Below, one piece after another: positions 59,793 through 64,000 of a DNA stretch of 64,000 nt; position 1 is the first letter of the stretch, and the number at the start of each line of letters is the position of its first letter. Source of the DNA: Drosophila miranda (taxonomy: Eukaryota > Arthropoda > Insecta > Diptera > Drosophilidae); the NCBI RefSeq assembly GCF_003369915.1, contig NC_046673.1, forward strand, positions 15,732,001 to 15,796,000, read 5' to 3'. The translations under genes and the position numbers were made by a program. A model generated the notes under the pieces. The model ran no database searches, had not been told where the DNA came from, and saw nothing but the letters and a program-made list of their open reading frames with translations.

Positions 59793-60692
59793 TCATAATT
59801 TTGACTTTAGGTTTGTGTTGCGGGCAAAGAAGATCTCTGGATCCTTGTGCGGTCGCTGGATCTCGCGATAATTGTTGACTATCTTTTTGGATTCATCTTT
59901 GGGACACGATTGCAAGTTGCGAAAGACGCTCACCTGTCGAAATAGAACAGAGAAGGGAATCATATAACAATAGAGATACGACTATCAGGACGGAGACCCT
60001 CACTCACCTGACCCCGCGACACATAGATCGGTGTGCGGTAGATAATCCATGTGACGCTCTCAAAGTACGGCGCCGTTGTCAGCGAGCCCTTGTATGTGTA
60101 ATAGTGTTTGCTCAGCTCCTGCAGACCAATCCACGAGAGGCAATCTGTAGAACCGATTCAATCTTTGGTTAGTTTTACACGATATATCGTGGCGAGGAAT
60201 ATTGCGTGGAGACTCACCGGAATCCAGCGATGCGCTCGTGCTTATCTTTTGGACAATGCGTATGCCCTCGGTGATCTTTTTGAATTCGGGACAATCCTTT
60301 TCGCCGCATGCCTGAATGAAGAAGGCCACCACAGCGAGGCCGTCCGGTTTGTTCTTGGCCTCGGCAAAGTCCTTGTACTTGGCATTGTAGTGGACGGCAT
60401 GCGCTTCCATCGAGTACTTCATGCCCTCCAGTGTGTGCTCGCAGCCCGACTCGTCCGAGTCCGACCAATGGAAGTGCAACTGCTCGAAGACATACATGTT
60501 CGTATCCAAGGCACCGCCAATAATATACGGCTGCTGTTTTCGCTTGCTGAAAGTCACCATGGCCGAGGTGCCCGTGTTTTGGACACGGGCCACACCCACC
60601 GGCTCCCAATGGCCGTGGTATTCGAGGGGATCCACATCATCAATATGCTCGATGGCTCGATTGCTGATCTCGATGGGGGACTGCACCGGCAT
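59793..60692 (-). CDS. alpha-class carbonic anhydrase (250 aa)
   Basis: Minus strand exons 60218-60692, 60008-60144 and 59793-59933, phases consistent. Carbonic anhydrases interconvert CO2 and bicarbonate at a zinc ion. The three zinc histidines are His73 and His75 (LHFHW) and His98 (EAHAVHYN). The SLTTAP loop and [11 protein letters not shown] strand follow in exon 2. There is no signal peptide, so it is probably cytosolic. The start [10 protein letters not shown] lies at the conserved QSPI strand, so the usual 25 or so N-terminal residues, including the HW...G segment, are missing. The frame is open upstream but reads simple Glu/Arg/Ser repeats from a GA tract, so I keep the Met at 60692. 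An upstream coding exon is possible. It may correspond to CG11284 of D. melanogaster; not certain. Confidence 0.9.
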
Positions 60693-60832
60693 CTTGGCAG
60701 AGCTCTCTCTCTCTTTTTCCCTCTGTCTTACTCCCTCGTTCTTTCTCTCACTCTCACTCTCTCTCTCGCTCTTCACACTCCACTCGCTCCAGCGTCCAAA
60801 CTCCTCTGTTCCTCCTATCTCCTCTTCGGTAT

Positions 60833-61080
60833 CTATGTGATGTGAGGCCCGCCGCTTGGGTATTTCTTCTTCCTCAGCTTGTAGACACGCCCGCGATCGT
60901 CGGCGCTGGCGTCGTCCAAGTGCTCGGCTGACAACAGAAAAGCTTTCGGCGGCGACGTCGTGGTGGCGACTGTTCTAATTGACTGTGGCGTATCGGAAAT
61001 GCTTCTAAGGCTGCCTTCACTGGAGCCTTCTCTGGATCGCTCTCGGGTGTCAGATGATGATAGCGATGATGGGCGGTGTA
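60833..61080 (-). CDS. last exon of an unidentified minus-strand gene (partial)
   Basis: Acceptor TTATTTGCAG, then TA completing a split codon, then 81 codons and TAG at 60833-60835. The frame reads HRPSSLSSSDTRERSREGSS, then TPQSIRTVATTTSPPKAFL, then AEHLDDASADDRGRVYKLRK and ends GGPHIT. Codon quality and composition (Ser-rich, then acidic and basic) look like a real C-terminal tail. No preceding exon is identified between 61081 and 64000, so the rest probably lies beyond a long intron to the right. It ends only 141 bp upstream of the carbonic anhydrase ATG on the same strand. Family unknown. Confidence 0.5.
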
Positions 61081-64000
61081 CTGCAAATAAAGAGACATGC
61101 CAGTGTTGTTATAAATATTTAACTAACAACAAAATCAATTAAATGTTTAACGCCTCGCGTGACGTCCCCCCCTTCCCCACAGCACACCTCCTTGAGGAGG
61201 TGTCATCGATTGATTGGCCATTTGTAAGATTAAAATGCCCAGGAAATGTCTTTATTTTATCATTCCGGCTCCACCCCCCCTCCCCTCCAGTACAGCTCTT
61301 GAAATATTAACCGGGTAGGGTCCGGGTCTCTTGTTTGCACAAATTCCCATCGTTACAAAACAATTTGCATGGATCGATTGCCACTTTAACTGCCAGTTAA
61401 GTCTTTCAATTTGTAATAAAAGACAATTGAAATGGTTCCCTTAATTGGGGCAACTATTCCACAAAAGTGCCATCTAAATAACTCACTTGATCAGACGATT
61501 GTTCGGCTTTAAATATTTAGTGGCTGGGGAATCGCCATAAATGGAACGCGATTTATGAACTTTTCTTGAACTGCTTTAAGACAGATTAAAAAGACGGCGG
61601 TGCTGGCCAGATCTCGTGGCAGCTAATATGTGCTCTGCAATAAAGCCAAATATGATTTTAATTGACACTTTTATAATCCGCAACGTCTCCGACCACCGAG
61701 CCACTGGTGCAAGTGTCAATCGACGGAATCGCGCGGAATCAGCGATCGTCAGACGTTGGCTTATCGGCTAATGGGAAACGAAACCGATAGGAGACCAGCC
61801 CGTCCCGGCCCGTCCCGGCCAGCCCATGGACGGCAGATTATTACTTTTACGACAACCCACTTATGGGTAATGGGAGAGAGAGTAGAGGGCCATAGAATTT
61901 TGCTGATAATTCGACAGTCCAAGACAAGGCCGCCCGTTTCATAAAAGAGTTTCTTTCTGTTCTGAAAGACGATATTCAATTTGAAAACTGAGCCCAAAAT
62001 TGAGAGCCGAGAAGCTTCCAGAACCAACAGAAAAACGCTTGACTCAGCAGGAAAAATACGTCTACCCTGATGATGGATTTTCATTGGTCATTGGCCTTCC
62101 AAACATTCCATGTACTCCATACATTTGATATCTTATCTCGACTTTTTGCATTCTCCTCCTGCGCCTGTGTGGTCATCATCGTTAAACCCAATGCACGTCA
62201 TCAATCATCCATCATGGACGTTTTTCTCACACTTGATCTTTGCCCTCTCCCAGAGGCCAGATCCGATCTTTCGTGTGCTGCAAACAGTTTCTAAATTAAA
62301 GAATCCAACTCTCTTATCTTATCCGCAACTTGTTTAGGCAAAGTTCTTTAGAGTTTTGATTTGATTTGTGCGCTTCTGATGGTTTTTGCAACTTCACAGC
62401 GTGTCGAAGAAGCTGTCGGGAGCGGGAGCGAGAGGGAGAGCGGGTGTGGTTAATTCATATTATCTTTAAAGCTTGTTTAGGGGTTGTTTTCCTGTAATCT
62501 TATCCAAGATTTATATGATATTTGGACGCTTTTTGGCACGTTCTCTCATCTGTTTGTTTCTCACTGTTTAAATGTTGTTTTTTGTGCTTTAAGCCCTCGT
62601 TGAACTATGTATCCTTTTAGAGTCCGAACATTCCACAATTCTTATCCTTTTTGGCCGATCGCTGAAAGAAATTAAGACTGATTACAGATATGGTTTAAAA
62701 CGCAAGGCGAGATATCCACGCAATTCCTTACCTCGTCCAAAGTCTAGATAGATTCCATTACCTCTGCTCTGTTCCTGACCTCGAGCGAGAGAGCGAGAGA
62801 GAGAGAGCGAGCTCTTATCACTCACATTACGCGCTCACGTTTATTATCTGCATAAAATTACACAACTAATGGTGGGTAAACAAAAGTGAAATGTATTTAT
62901 AGCGTCCCGCCGAGCACCATTTGTTATCACTTGGCATATAATTTGCATAACGCTTTCTCTCTCTCCTTGCCACAGTCCCTCTCCCTTATCAATGGAGGAG
63001 GACCATCGATAAGGTATCGGTTTTGGGTGGAAAATTAACGAAGCGAGAGACTCAAGTGGCGGAGAGACCCACACTTCACAAATGGAATCTGCCATTAGAT
63101 GTCAGTGGCAGATGTGGAGGAGGAGGCCTTGAAGAACGAATGGGGTTTGATGGATGATCCGGAGTTGTATTTGTATCTGTATCTGAATGTGGGATCGTGT
63201 CAAGCGAAACGTGGGCAATTTCACTTAGTAGTTGCGGTCGTATCTCGAGCGGAATATCTCTCAACCTTATCGCCAGACGATGATGCCAGACCACCTCTAC
63301 GACATTGTAGAATCAGCAAATAGTATGTCATGGAATGGAGTGGAATGGGGGTCGTAATAAATAAAAGAACTTAAGTAATTGCATTGACCGATTGACTGCG
63401 GCTACCACTGATGGAATGAGAATGAGGTCGGTCAGACACTGATACAGAGAGAGCTCATCTGCTGGCTGTGTGTGTTTGTGTGTGTTTGCGGTGGGATCCA
63501 CGGAAATAGAACAGGACTACAAGTGTGGCAAAGTATTTTTTTTAGCCAACTATGACCTCATCCATCCATCAAGCGACTACGGTTATCCGGCTAACAAGCT
63601 ATGCTATGCCCCGCATATATGGGCTAGTCAACGTTGACGGGCCAACGACGAGCAGAAAAAGGAAGCAACAGGAGCCGGGCCGGAGGTGGTGCCATCGACC
63701 AAACTTATCAATGCAGACGAGCGTTGCGTTCAAGTGCGTTCCAGGTGGGGCTGGGAGTGTGGGCCAGTCCCCTGTCTGTCGCACTGCCTCACCTTCTCGA
63801 TTGGATATACCCTGCACCAGCTGTTCTCCGTGTGGGTGTGGGGCTTGGGTGTGTGTGTGTTTGCTCTTTGGTGGCAGAGTAGCAGCAGCAGGAACTGAAC
63901 CAGAAGCAGGAACCAGAATAGAATAGAAGAGGAGAGAAGAGAAGAAGAAGAGAATTATGGAAGCAAATCAATAAAATGTTTTCGCTCCAAGTGCAGGGTC
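61081..64000. other. no gene seen; possibly intron of the minus-strand gene
   Basis: Unique DNA with CCCGTCCCGGCC repeats (61800-61826), a GA tract (62783-62812) and GT tracts (63466-63486 and 63848-63861). No open frame with support. Confidence 0.4.

Overview
The window is nuclear DNA of a Drosophila. Introns are short (about 60 bp) with GT/AG ends, promoters carry fly core motifs (TATA, Ohler motif 1, DRE), and genes recognisable as orthologues of D. melanogaster X-linked genes lie side by side: CG1789/UTP11, l(1)G0020/NAT10, CG1785/NOP53, Hexo2, a paired-type homeobox gene and Ppt1. Many copies of a mini-me/DINE-1-like element with TATACCCGATAC ends and a (GTCY)n array suggest the obscura species group, so this is probably Muller A (X) of D. 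pseudoobscura or a relative. The species assignment is inference.

Region 1 (1-22 kb) is an ampliconic repeat block. One two-exon gene of unknown function occurs three times, nearly identical and all open: copy A (696-1892, minus), copy B (9881-11032, minus) and copy C (17805-19001, plus). B and C lie in the arms of a large inverted repeat (about 8771-13539 and 14675-20059) around a 1.1 kb spacer that holds the 3' end of another gene. Each gene copy is bracketed by halves of the mini-me-like element, and around B and C these halves join a tandem satellite of about 310 bp (roughly 18 units). Some satellite units contain a stretch copied from the mini-me-like element. A small single-pass membrane protein gene (5089-5568, minus) lies between A and B.

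Region 2 (22.3-36 kb) is gene dense. UTP11 and NAT10 are divergent; NAT10 and NOP53 converge with 107 bp between stop codons. All three act in ribosome biogenesis. An ecdysteroid-kinase-like gene (plus) and Hexo2 (minus, beta-hexosaminidase) follow. The Hexo2 promoter and signal-peptide exon are tandemly duplicated, and the inner copy has lost its ATG.

Region 3 (36-53.7 kb) has no gene I can support: simple repeats, a degraded I/LOA-type LINE, a perfect 15 bp hairpin and one possible signal-peptide exon. It may be regulatory DNA for the homeobox gene.

Region 4 (53.7-64 kb) holds the paired-like homeobox gene, a hAT transposase fossil, a DRE cluster in front of Ppt1, an alpha-carbonic anhydrase (minus) and the last exon of an unidentified minus-strand gene whose upstream exons are probably outside the window.

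Exon boundaries were read from splice signals and reading-frame phase. Repeat limits are accurate to about 10 bp.
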